Assembly: GCA_937876865.1 (NCBI GenBank)
Contig: CALEFF010000007.1
Span: forward strand, 1-35,428
DNA length: 35,428 nucleotides
Direction of reading: 5' to 3'
Origin: an uncultured Bacteroidales bacterium
Lineage (GTDB): Bacteria > Bacteroidota > Bacteroidia > Bacteroidales > P3
Within the stretch, counting starts at the first letter, position 1. Every line of letters starts with the position of its first letter. A program made the translations under genes and the position numbers. Below the pieces are notes generated by a model. That model worked only from the letters and a program-made list of their open reading frames with translations. It was not told the origin of the DNA and made no database searches. Below, in pieces: positions 1 through 7,910 of the stretch.

Positions 1-523
1 TTGACCATGTTTTGACAAAATCCAGAACCTGTGGAGTTTCATTCAAATCGGGAACGGATTCCTTCATGAATGAGAGTCCAAGAAACAACAAACAGAAACC
101 TACAATAATTTCTCCTATGTTTTGTCTTTTATTTTTCTTTGAATTAGAGAACAAAAATCCAAACACCATAAGCGGAATAGCAAGAATAGAGATGTCTGCT
201 TTAAATCCAAGCCAAGAAACTAACCAAGCAGTAACGGTTGTTCCTATATTTGCTCCCATAATAACGCCTATCGCCTGAGCAAGAGTAAGCAATCCCGCAT
301 TTACAAAACTAACTACCATTACCGTTGTTGCAGAAGAGGACTGAATAATAGAGGTAATTCCAAGCCCTGTCATTACTCCCTTAAAAGGATTTGAGGTCAT
401 AGCCGAAAGAAATCCTCGAAGTTTATCGCCAGATGCCTTTTGAAGTCCCGAACTCATTAAATTCATACCATAAAGGAACATTCCTAATGCTCCAAGCAAG
501 GTAAATATTTGAAGTATTACCAT
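1..523 (-). CDS. Na/Pi cotransporter family protein (N-terminal part, runs off the window)
   Basis: Reading the minus strand from ATG at 523 gives about 174 residues still open at the left edge, so the C-terminus is missing. The N-terminus is hydrophobic (MVILQIFTLLGALGMFLYGM). Two family hallmarks are visible: QSSSATT at residues 61-67 and GANIGTT at 90-96. These are signatures of the Na/Pi-cotransporter II family (PF02690, as in NptA/YjbB), inner-membrane proteins that couple Na+ to phosphate movement. Many bacterial members carry a C-terminal PhoU-like domain, which would lie outside the window. The gene is the same strand as, and 85 bases downstream of, the small lipoprotein at 609-980, so the two could share a transcript. 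The family call is firm; the direction of phosphate movement cannot be decided from this. Confidence 0.9.
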   Translation of the reverse strand, partial: MVILQIFTLLGALGMFLYGMNLMSSGLQKASGDKLRGFLSAMTSNPFKGVMTGLGITSIIQSSSATTVMVVSFVNAGLLTLAQAIGVIMGANIGTTVTAWLVSWLGFKADISILAIPLMVFGFLFSNSKKNKRQNIGEIIVGFCLLFLGLSFMKESVPDLNETPQVLDFVKTWS

Positions 524-608
524 AATTTTATTATAATTTCAATTTTAATTAAACTTTAATAACTTATTTAAACTTTGAAAACAAAAACTTGAATTATTAC
601 AATAAACT

Positions 609-980
609 TCAAATAACAAGTTTACCAAGACTTATCATTCTATGAATAGGCTTGATAAACGAAAACTGTTCAATAAGGGATTTCTTTTGTATAAAATTTA
701 TGATATTTCTATTAAATATTTTTCCTGTTTTTATAAACCCAACATTATTTTTACAAATATTTGTTGTTCTTTGTGTGACATTTTGCACACGAAAGGCAGG
801 AAAAGAAATTACTTGTGAACGAATACATAAATCAGAATAGGAATCAAAGGAAGAAGAATAAGATAAAAAAGACTCTGTGATTAAATTTTGTGTCGGATTT
901 TCATTCATTTTCAAATCCGACTTGTTGCTACAACTTACAAAAGTAATCACAACCAAAATAATTGTAATGAGATATCTCAT
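609..980 (-). CDS. Small lipoprotein of unknown function
   Basis: A 123-residue protein if read from ATG at 980; an in-frame GTG lies 12 bases upstream at 992. It opens with a short signal sequence (MRYLITIILVVITFVSC) ending in a lipobox-like VSC, so it is probably processed at that cysteine (residue 17) and anchored to a membrane. The mature part is Ser/Asn/Ile-rich and I do not recognise a domain. Support for a real gene comes from the signal peptide and from a textbook Bacteroidetes promoter on the minus strand: TTTG at 1052-1049, 19 bases, then TATATTTG at 1029-1022. That gives a leader of about 35 bases. The distal half has unremarkable composition, so the 3' end of the functional protein is less sure than the 5' end. 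Confidence 0.55.
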   Translation of the reverse strand: MRYLITIILVVITFVSCSNKSDLKMNENPTQNLITESFLSYSSSFDSYSDLCIRSQVISFPAFRVQNVTQRTTNICKNNVGFIKTGKIFNRNIINFIQKKSLIEQFSFIKPIHRMISLGKLVI

Positions 981-1021
981 TAAACTTTTCACAAGTATAA
1001 ATAACCTACTTATTCGGTGTG

Positions 1022-1052
1022 CAAATATAGAAAGATAATTTTTACCAACAAA
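1022..1052 (-). promoter_or_regulatory. Bacteroidetes-type promoter for the small lipoprotein
   Basis: On the minus strand TTTG (1052-1049) is followed after 19 bases by TATATTTG (1029-1022), matching the Bacteroidetes primary sigma consensus of a -33 TTG/TTTG and a -7 TAnnTTTG. Transcription would begin around 1016 and run into the gene starting at 980. Confidence 0.6.
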
Positions 1053-1103
1053 AAAAACAATGAAATTATTATCAAAACTCTTTCACAGCAAAATGATTTT
1101 TAA

Positions 1104-1111
1104 TAATTTTG
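1104..1111 (+). promoter_or_regulatory. -7 promoter box for the BASS transporter
   Basis: TAATTTTG at 1104-1111 is a perfect TAnnTTTG. It sits 23 bases before ATG at 1135 and inside the longer possible reading frame that begins at 1060. No good TTTG -33 box is visible at the usual distance. If functional, the transcript starts near 1117 and the protein starts at 1135. Confidence 0.45.
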
Positions 1112-1134
1112 CACTTTATTTAAATCGTTTTTCT

Positions 1135-2079
1135 ATGAAAGAACAATTAGAATCTCTTAACTCAGTTACGATAAACTTCGGAGAAAATGGAATGACTATT
1201 GTAAATATTCTTCTTGCTTTCGTAATGTTTGGAGTTGCTCTTGGTATTAAATTTCAAACTTTTAAAGATATTTTAAAAAAGCCTAAGAGCGTTATTGTAG
1301 GTCTTATTCTTCAATGGGTGTGTCTTCCATTAGTAACTTTTCTTCTTGCTTTGGTGTTGAACCCTTTTATTACTCCTATGATAGCTCTTGGAATGATTTT
1401 AGTTGCTTCTTGCCCCGGTGGAAACATCTCTAACTTTATTTCCTCCCTTTCAAAAGGAAATATTGAACTTTCTGTGTCTTTAACTGCTATTACGACTGCT
1501 GCTGCTCCTATTATCACGCCTTTGAATTTCTTTTTATGGAGCAATCTTTACACCTCTGTCATTGGTTTGAAAAACGACATCCCTTATTTGGAAATTCCTT
1601 TCCTTCCTGTTTTAGAACAAATTCTTTTGCTTCTTGGTTTGCCTATCGTGCTTGGCATTCTCTTTGCTCATTACTTCCCTAATGCTACAAAAAAGATTAC
1701 AAAGCCTGCTCAAATTCTTTCTATCTTACTTTTTATGGGCATGATAGTTGTTTCGTTTGCTCAAAACTTCCAAATCTTTATTGATAACATTTTCTTTGTT
1801 TTCTTCATCGTCTTATTGCACAATGCTTCTGCATTAGCAACAGGTTATTTTGGTGGAAGGTTTTCAAAGCTACCTAAGAGAGATGTGAAAACCTTAACAA
1901 TTGAGGTGGGAATACAAAATTCAGGTTTAGGACTCATTCTTTTGTTCAACCCAGCAATCTTTCCACCAGAAATTTGGCATGGAAACTATGGAGGAATGCT
2001 CTTTATAACTGCATGGTGGGGCATTTGGCACATCGTTTCTGGACTTACTATGTCGTATTTCTTCCGAAGAAAAGCGTAA
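1135..2079 (+). CDS. Bile acid:sodium symporter (BASS) family transporter
   Basis: A 314-residue inner-membrane protein with about eight to ten hydrophobic segments. The segment with ASCPGGNISNF, the following SVSLTAITTAAAPIITP stretch, and a later VGIQNSGLG are typical of the SBF/BASS fold (PF01758), which moves organic anions such as bile acids or other carboxylates with Na+. The substrate cannot be read from sequence. I chose ATG at 1135 over the frame's earlier ATG at 1060 because a perfect TAnnTTTG box lies between them, and because the extra 25 residues are not family-like. Only 3 bases separate the stop from the PlsC-like gene downstream, so the two are very likely co-transcribed. Confidence 0.88.
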   Translation: MKEQLESLNSVTINFGENGMTIVNILLAFVMFGVALGIKFQTFKDILKKPKSVIVGLILQWVCLPLVTFLLALVLNPFITPMIALGMILVASCPGGNISNFISSLSKGNIELSVSLTAITTAAAPIITPLNFFLWSNLYTSVIGLKNDIPYLEIPFLPVLEQILLLLGLPIVLGILFAHYFPNATKKITKPAQILSILLFMGMIVVSFAQNFQIFIDNIFFVFFIVLLHNASALATGYFGGRFSKLPKRDVKTLTIEVGIQNSGLGLILLFNPAIFPPEIWHGNYGGMLFITAWWGIWHIVSGLTMSYFFRRKA

Positions 2080-2082
2080 TTT

Positions 2083-3417
2083 ATGAGTAGAAAAAATACA
2101 AAAAAGATACAAGATTTTAATTTCTTTTATTGGTTTTTGCGTTATTACGTAGATTTTTCTTTAAAACTCTCTTACAGAAAAATAATCTATGTAGGCAAAG
2201 AAAACATTCCGCAAGATGGAGCTATTATTTACGCTCCAAATCACACAAACGCACTAATGGACGCCTTGATTGTTTTGGCATTAGATAGAAAACCAAAAGT
2301 ATTTGTTGCACGTGCCGATATTTTTAAAAATCCAACTCTTGCAAAAATCTTTACTTTCTTAAAAATCATGCCAATAATGCGTCAAAGAGATGGTTTGAAA
2401 GAGGTAAAAAAAAATCAAGAAATCATAAATAAATCTGTTGATGTATTGAGAGACAAAATTCCTTTCTGCATTTTTCCGGAAGGTACACACAATACAAAAC
2501 ATTCTCTACTACCTCTTTCAAAGGGAATATTCAAAATAGCATTTCAAGCACACGAAATAATGCCCGATATGCCACTCTACATCATTCCAACAGGATTAAC
2601 CTACGGTGATTTTTTTAGATTTCGTTCCACAGTAAGAGTAGAAATTGGCAAGCCAATAAAAGTAAATGACTTTATAAAAGAACACTCAGAGTGTTCTGGG
2701 CAAGAACAAATCAACTTAATGAAAGACTTGCTTTCAAAACGTATTCGCTCTTCAATTCTCTACATACCAGAAAACGAAGAGTATGAAGCAACTTACGAAA
2801 TATGTAAAATAACACAAGCCTTTGAAGAGACTCAATTACTTAAAACCAAAACAATAAAAAGAAGGCAAACTCTTGACTTACAACTGATAGCAAACAACAA
2901 CACAATAAAAAAACTCTCCGATTTAAAAACTATCGCACCAGAAAAAATAAAAAAATTACTTTCTCTTGGAGAGCAAGCGAAAACACTTCGCCGAGAAAAA
3001 AACATAAGTATAGAATCAATAACAAATAGACATTCCGTTTCCGCACGTATAATCAATACTCTAATTTTTCTACTTACACTTCCTTACACAGTTTCAGTTT
3101 CAATACTTTCTTTACCAATGGTTTTAATTTGCAAATTCATCTTTACACTTTTGAAAGACCCTGCTTTCAAAAATTCAATAAGATTCTTGATCTACTTATT
3201 GCTATGGCCTATTCTAATGATTGTTTACTCTATAATTATTTGCACGCAACTACCTTGTCTTTTATCTTTAATAACAATCTTACTTCTTTTGCCTGCACCA
3301 ATAATCGCCCACACAATAAGTCGAGTAGCAAGAATAATCATCTCCGATATAAAACTTTTAAGAGCAAAAAGATTAAGGGAACTTCACAAAAAGATAAGGG
3401 AAATAGTAAAGGGATAG
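2083..3417 (+). CDS. PlsC-like lysophospholipid/glycerol-3-phosphate acyltransferase
   Basis: A 444-residue protein. The N-terminal ~230 residues form an acyltransferase domain (PF01553). An NHTNALMD motif at residues 53-60 holds the catalytic His54, and an FPEGTHN block near residue 130 is the glycerophosphate-binding motif. The C-terminal third carries hydrophobic segments (about residues 325-415), so it is membrane-bound and longer than the classic ~240-residue PlsC. The catalytic motif is HX5D rather than the usual HX4D, a spacing I associate with long Bacteroidetes PlsC-like proteins. The likely role is phospholipid or other lipid acylation at the inner membrane. It is 3 bases after the BASS gene and 22 bases before the helicase. 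Confidence 0.85.
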   Translation: MSRKNTKKIQDFNFFYWFLRYYVDFSLKLSYRKIIYVGKENIPQDGAIIYAPNHTNALMDALIVLALDRKPKVFVARADIFKNPTLAKIFTFLKIMPIMRQRDGLKEVKKNQEIINKSVDVLRDKIPFCIFPEGTHNTKHSLLPLSKGIFKIAFQAHEIMPDMPLYIIPTGLTYGDFFRFRSTVRVEIGKPIKVNDFIKEHSECSGQEQINLMKDLLSKRIRSSILYIPENEEYEATYEICKITQAFEETQLLKTKTIKRRQTLDLQLIANNNTIKKLSDLKTIAPEKIKKLLSLGEQAKTLRREKNISIESITNRHSVSARIINTLIFLLTLPYTVSVSILSLPMVLICKFIFTLLKDPAFKNSIRFLIYLLLWPILMIVYSIIICTQLPCLLSLITILLLLPAPIIAHTISRVARIIISDIKLLRAKRLRELHKKIREIVKG

Positions 3418-3439
3418 ATTTTAAGTTTTTTACAATCAT

Positions 3440-6400
3440 ATGCTAAAATCAGGGATATACGAACAAATAATCAATCAATTGTTTGAAGAAAAAATTTCTG
3501 CTATTGATCAAGACAGATTTTATATTGGCAAACGCTTGATAAAAAAATCAGAGGTCGCAAAATTACTTTCTTTATATTTAACAAATATATTTGAACATGT
3601 ATTTAGTGAAATTATTGATTCTAACCTTGAAAATGATTGCGAAGAAGAAAACAATTCTTCAATAACAAAGGGAATTGAATTAGCAAATAACATTATTAGT
3701 AAATTAGTCGATGAATTTAATTTAGAAAATGGCAATCTACTATCTGCTCAAACGAAAATCCTAACAGCTGTAATAGATAAAACACAAGCTGATTACCCCG
3801 ATTTGGCTAAACGCTTAGAAGAAATCACTCCTTTGAAAGGTTTATTAAATGGAGAGTTGTTTACCGGCAAAGGAATTAAACTCTATACAGAGCTACAAAA
3901 GGAAATTGCTTCTTCTGACGAAATACGTTTAATGGTATCTTTCATAAAAAAGAGAGGACTTGTTTTACTTCTACCTCAATTGAAAGATTTTACAAACCGA
4001 GGTGGCATTTTAAAAGTAATTACTACTACATATATGAAAGCAACTGACTTTGATGCAATAATACAACTATCAAAGTTAAAGAATACCGAAATAAAAATAA
4101 CATATAACGAAACATCTGAACGTTTACACGCAAAAGCTTATATATTTTTACGTAATACAGGTTTTAATACTGCTTATATTGGTTCATCAAATCTTTCACA
4201 ACAAGCTCTTGACTCAGGAGCAGAATGGAATGTTAAAGTAACTCAAATAGAGCAACCTAAAATGTTAAAAACTATAACAAATGCTTTTGAGGCTGCTTGG
4301 TGGGCTGAGGATTATGAAAGATTTATTAGCGGAAAAGATGATTTTCGTTTAAAATCTGCTCTCAATGAAAATATTGACAATGAAATTGATTTCAGTCATC
4401 TTACACTAATACGACCTTTTGATTATCAAGAAGAAATATTAGAAAAATTAAAATTTGAAAGAGAAGTTCATAATCATTGGAAAAATCTTATTGTAGCGGC
4501 AACCGGCACTGGCAAAACTGTTATAGCAGCAAGTGATTATAAGAGATTTGCTCAAAATAATAACAGATCAAGACTTCTATTTGTAGCTCATCGTGAAGAA
4601 ATTCTTAGACAAAGCATTAAAACATTCCGTAAAGTTCTTTGTGATTATAATTTTGGTGAACAATGGTATAGCGGAAAAGAACCCACAAACTATGAATATG
4701 TTTTTGCATCTAAGGATACCTTAAACAATCGTTTAGATAACCTACATTTACCAACGGATTATTACGATTATATCATTATAGACGAAGTTCATCACGTAGC
4801 AGCATCTTCATATCAAAAAATTATAGATTATTTTACTCCTAAAATTCTTTTAGGGCTAACAGCTACACCTGAAAGAATGGACAATAAAGATATTACCGAG
4901 TATTTTAACGAAACTATTTCTGCTGAAATACGCCTTGACGATGCTCTAAACAAGGGCTTATTAGCTCCTTTTCATTACTATGGCATTACAGATTCTGTTG
5001 ATTATTCAGAAGTAGCATGGAATAAAGGTAATTATGTTGCATCAGAACTCTCACGTATTTATACCAACAATGACAATAGAACAGAAGTAATTTTTAAATC
5101 TCTACAAAATTATCTACCTAATATTCGTGATGTAAGAGCTTTATGTTTTTGTGTTGATCAGAAGCACGCTAAATATATGGCTGCTAAATTTACTTTATCT
5201 AATTTAAAAGCTGAAGTATTAACATCTGAAAACCACCAAATGAGAGCTACTTTGTATAATAGATTAAAAAACAAAGAAATCAATTATCTATTTGTGGTTG
5301 ATATGTTTAATGAAGGTGTAGATATACCAGAAGTAGATACTATACTCTTTCTTCGTCCTACCGAAAGTCTTACGGTATTTATTCAACAATTTGGAAGAGG
5401 TTTACGTAAATCACAAGGAAAAACACATGTAAACATATTAGATTATGTAGGCAATAGTCGTGCAGAATTTAATTACACCGACAGAATGCGTATTATATTA
5501 GGAAGGACATCAATGAGTGTAAAAGAAGAATTGGAACGAGATTGTCCTCATTTGCCATTAGGTTGCTCAATTCAATTAGAAGCAAAAGCAAAAGAATATA
5601 TTTTAGAAAACATAACAAATGCCATTCAACGCTTTTCTATTAGAAAAATAAACGCCTTAGTAGAAAACTTTCAACAAAATCATTCTGTAAGTCTTTCTCT
5701 CTCCAACTTTGTCAAAATATATCAAATGCCTATTGACAAATTGTATAAACACAAGACTTGGAATCAACTTCTGTATGACTTAGGATTAAAAAACAATTAT
5801 TCTAAATTTGAAAAAGAACTTTGTCGCGCTGTTTTTCGCAAATGGTCTGCAACAGATTCTATCAGTTATCTAAGTTTTATAGAAAAATTAGCTAAACAAT
5901 CATTCAAAATAGAAGTAAATAAGATTAGCACAATAGAACAAAAATATCTTTTGATGTTATACTATGACCTATTTGAAGAGGCAGGTCGTTTCATCTCCTT
6001 ACAAGAAATGATTAATCAATTAAGTCAAGATGTTTGCTTTTGTGAAGAAGTAAAAGAAGTAATTCCTTTATTATTAAAAGACAATAAAGCATACGAAAAA
6101 CCAGATAACTCAGAAATTCTCAATTTCCCTCTAAAACTACATGGCATATATACAAAATCACAAATACAAGTTGCTATCGGCACATCTACCATTGATAAGA
6201 AATCTCCTGCAAGAGAAGGAGTAGAACGCAACAAAGCCTTAAAGATAGAAGCAATGTTTGTAGATATAATCAAAAATAGAGAAGAAGGCTCTACGACTAA
6301 TTACGATGATAAAGCCCTATCACCATATTTATTTCAATGGGACACACAAAACAGAGTAAAGCCTCAATCACAAGAAGGACAAAACTATATCAATCAAACA

Positions 6401-6610
6401 CAAACAATGTTACTATTTGTCAGAGAACAAAAAAACTTTGTAGAAGACAAATCTCGCACAATGGGTTATGTGTATTTAGGAAAAGTAACATTAAACCAAT
6501 GGGAATATAAAAACTTAGGTACACGCAAACAAATGCAAATACATTGGAATATGTTAGAACCAATCCCCGGTAGCATAATGCAATTTGCAAGAATAAGAGA
6601 AATAGCATAA
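3440..6610 (+). CDS. PLD-nuclease / SF2 helicase / DUF3427 protein
   Basis: A 1056-residue multidomain protein. Residues ~130-300 resemble a phospholipase-D-type nuclease: His230-x-Lys232 followed by GSSN near 250 (HKD signature, COG3886-like). Residues ~325-680 are a superfamily 2 helicase: Walker A ATGTGKT at 354-360, DEVH at 448-451, SAT-type motif LTATPER, and motif VI GRGLRK at 652-657. The C-terminal ~300 residues match DUF3427, with the conserved FQWDTQN block and LLFVRE. The combination suggests ATP-driven remodelling or cleavage of nucleic acid. Proteins with this architecture are common in bacteria, and some lie in defence neighbourhoods, but here the neighbours are lipid and transport genes. 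Its start is 22 bases after plsC. No frameshift is visible. Confidence 0.88.
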   Translation: MLKSGIYEQIINQLFEEKISAIDQDRFYIGKRLIKKSEVAKLLSLYLTNIFEHVFSEIIDSNLENDCEEENNSSITKGIELANNIISKLVDEFNLENGNLLSAQTKILTAVIDKTQADYPDLAKRLEEITPLKGLLNGELFTGKGIKLYTELQKEIASSDEIRLMVSFIKKRGLVLLLPQLKDFTNRGGILKVITTTYMKATDFDAIIQLSKLKNTEIKITYNETSERLHAKAYIFLRNTGFNTAYIGSSNLSQQALDSGAEWNVKVTQIEQPKMLKTITNAFEAAWWAEDYERFISGKDDFRLKSALNENIDNEIDFSHLTLIRPFDYQEEILEKLKFEREVHNHWKNLIVAATGTGKTVIAASDYKRFAQNNNRSRLLFVAHREEILRQSIKTFRKVLCDYNFGEQWYSGKEPTNYEYVFASKDTLNNRLDNLHLPTDYYDYIIIDEVHHVAASSYQKIIDYFTPKILLGLTATPERMDNKDITEYFNETISAEIRLDDALNKGLLAPFHYYGITDSVDYSEVAWNKGNYVASELSRIYTNNDNRTEVIFKSLQNYLPNIRDVRALCFCVDQKHAKYMAAKFTLSNLKAEVLTSENHQMRATLYNRLKNKEINYLFVVDMFNEGVDIPEVDTILFLRPTESLTVFIQQFGRGLRKSQGKTHVNILDYVGNSRAEFNYTDRMRIILGRTSMSVKEELERDCPHLPLGCSIQLEAKAKEYILENITNAIQRFSIRKINALVENFQQNHSVSLSLSNFVKIYQMPIDKLYKHKTWNQLLYDLGLKNNYSKFEKELCRAVFRKWSATDSISYLSFIEKLAKQSFKIEVNKISTIEQKYLLMLYYDLFEEAGRFISLQEMINQLSQDVCFCEEVKEVIPLLLKDNKAYEKPDNSEILNFPLKLHGIYTKSQIQVAIGTSTIDKKSPAREGVERNKALKIEAMFVDIIKNREEGSTTNYDDKALSPYLFQWDTQNRVKPQSQEGQNYINQTQTMLLFVREQKNFVEDKSRTMGYVYLGKVTLNQWEYKNLGTRKQMQIHWNMLEPIPGSIMQFARIREIA

Positions 6611-6691
6611 ATTCCAACAGTCTATTTATCAACCATTTTCAAAGGCTGAAAAAACAAAGAAAAGTATATTTGATTACACTAAATTAGAGTT

Positions 6692-7900
6692 CTAACTCTT
6701 TAATCTAACTCTTATTCCCCACATGCCTGGATAGGTTTCTTTTTCAAAACTGAAAGAACGTATGATTTCTACTCCAAGGGTATTGAAAATGTTATCTACT
6801 CCTATTCCTATTTCATGGTAAGGGAGGTATTGTCCTGTGAGACTTTTGTGATATAGGAAGAGGGTTGGTCTTATTTGTTTTAGTGCTAAGTTTAGTTGTG
6901 CAAAGGTTTGAAGGTATTGTTTGTGATAGGTTGTGCGTCCGTATTGCAAAAGGTTGAATCCATAAATAGAACTTACTAAGGAGTTTGTCATATTTGGAGT
7001 TAGCAATAGGTATGGGTTGGTGCTTCCAAAGATTTTTCCTCCTGTGAGTCTTAAATCTAAGGCAATGTTGTTTGTTAGGTAGAGTCTTCTTTGTGAGGTT
7101 AGGAGTATTTCTTGGTATTTTCTTTCTACGTTGCTAAGTGGTATGTTATAGGAGTAGGTAAGGGAGATTTTTGTGTGTAGGGAATAGAGTTTTCCTTGGA
7201 AGTTTACGGGTATTTTTCTTGTTTTTTTTCTTTCGGGTTGCCATGCGAGGTTTCCTTCTGTTATTATGTATTGTATTGGGGTTTGGATTAGTTGGGTTAT
7301 TTCTTTGTCTTTGTAGTGTAGGCGTGAGTAGTAGTTTCGATAGTGTAGTTGTGGGGTGATGCTGATTGCGTTAGGAAATTCGTGGAAGTATTTTAGGGTT
7401 GCTTTTCTTTGAAAGGCAAGGGAAAAGTTTGTCCATGTGGAAAGGGAGTTTTGTATTTTGTCGTAATCGGCAAGGTATGGCATATAGGTGTTGTCGTAGT
7501 AGGAGAGAGAGATGGTTTTTGCTTCAAAGGAGTAGAGGGAGGAGGCTTTTTTTGCAAAGTTGTATCCTATGCTTGCTCCGTATTTGAATTTCTTGTCAGC
7601 GGTTCCGTATGCTAAGAGCCATTCAAATGAGAAGCGTTTTGAGAGTTTTTGGTTTGTTTTTCCGCTTACTCTTAGTCTTACGCCTTCTATTGGGTTGTAA
7701 CTTAGGAAGTTCTCGCATGGTCCAAGGTCTACTACTCCTAAGGTGAAATAGGTGTTGTTGAGTAGGTTGTCTATTTTGTTTTGTAGTAGAAGTCTTCCTA
7801 CTCTTTCTATTTCTGCTTCGCTCAGGGGTGTGTAGGAGTATTGTGCTTTTGTGCTTAGAAAGAAGATTGTAAGGGTTATTAGAATGATTATTTTTTTCAT
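6692..7900 (-). CDS. DUF5686-type outer-membrane beta-barrel protein
   Basis: A 402-residue protein read from ATG at 7900, where a signal peptide begins (MKKIIILITLTIFFLSTKAQ). The frame is open 10 codons further upstream, but that start would overlap the preceding gene. The body is rich in alternating aromatic/polar strands. The stretch NPIEGVRLRVSG...KLSKRFSFEWLLAYGTADKKFKYG strongly resembles the C-terminal barrel of Bacteroidetes DUF5686 proteins, and the chain ends in a strand-like segment (GMWGIRVRLKS). Most DUF5686 proteins are ~800 residues with an N-terminal carboxypeptidase-regulatory-like domain; this one has the barrel only. It is the last gene of the kdsD-era-flavoprotein operon, 10 bases after the flavoprotein stop. 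Function unknown. Confidence 0.72.
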   Translation of the reverse strand: MKKIIILITLTIFFLSTKAQYSYTPLSEAEIERVGRLLLQNKIDNLLNNTYFTLGVVDLGPCENFLSYNPIEGVRLRVSGKTNQKLSKRFSFEWLLAYGTADKKFKYGASIGYNFAKKASSLYSFEAKTISLSYYDNTYMPYLADYDKIQNSLSTWTNFSLAFQRKATLKYFHEFPNAISITPQLHYRNYYSRLHYKDKEITQLIQTPIQYIITEGNLAWQPERKKTRKIPVNFQGKLYSLHTKISLTYSYNIPLSNVERKYQEILLTSQRRLYLTNNIALDLRLTGGKIFGSTNPYLLLTPNMTNSLVSSIYGFNLLQYGRTTYHKQYLQTFAQLNLALKQIRPTLFLYHKSLTGQYLPYHEIGIGVDNIFNTLGVEIIRSFSFEKETYPGMWGIRVRLKS

Positions 7901-7910
7901 TTTTTTTGTT

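Noticed and set aside
12..278. Open frame on the plus strand
   Set aside because: It is antisense to the well-supported Na/Pi cotransporter, which carries QSSSATT and GANIGTT.
652..840. 62-residue plus-strand frame
   Set aside because: It lies opposite the minus-strand lipoprotein, which has a promoter and lipobox; the plus frame has neither.
6666..6673. TATATTTG on the plus strand
   Set aside because: It matches a -7 box but lies between convergent genes and points into the 3' end of the barrel gene; probably chance.
6686..6699. AGAGTT/AACTCT inverted repeat as a terminator
   Set aside because: The loop is only two bases and there is no T run on either side; too weak to call.
7171..7615. 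Several overlapping plus-strand frames rich in Val, Phe and Gly
   Set aside because: They are mirror images of the G/T-rich antisense of the barrel gene; there is no start signal or domain.
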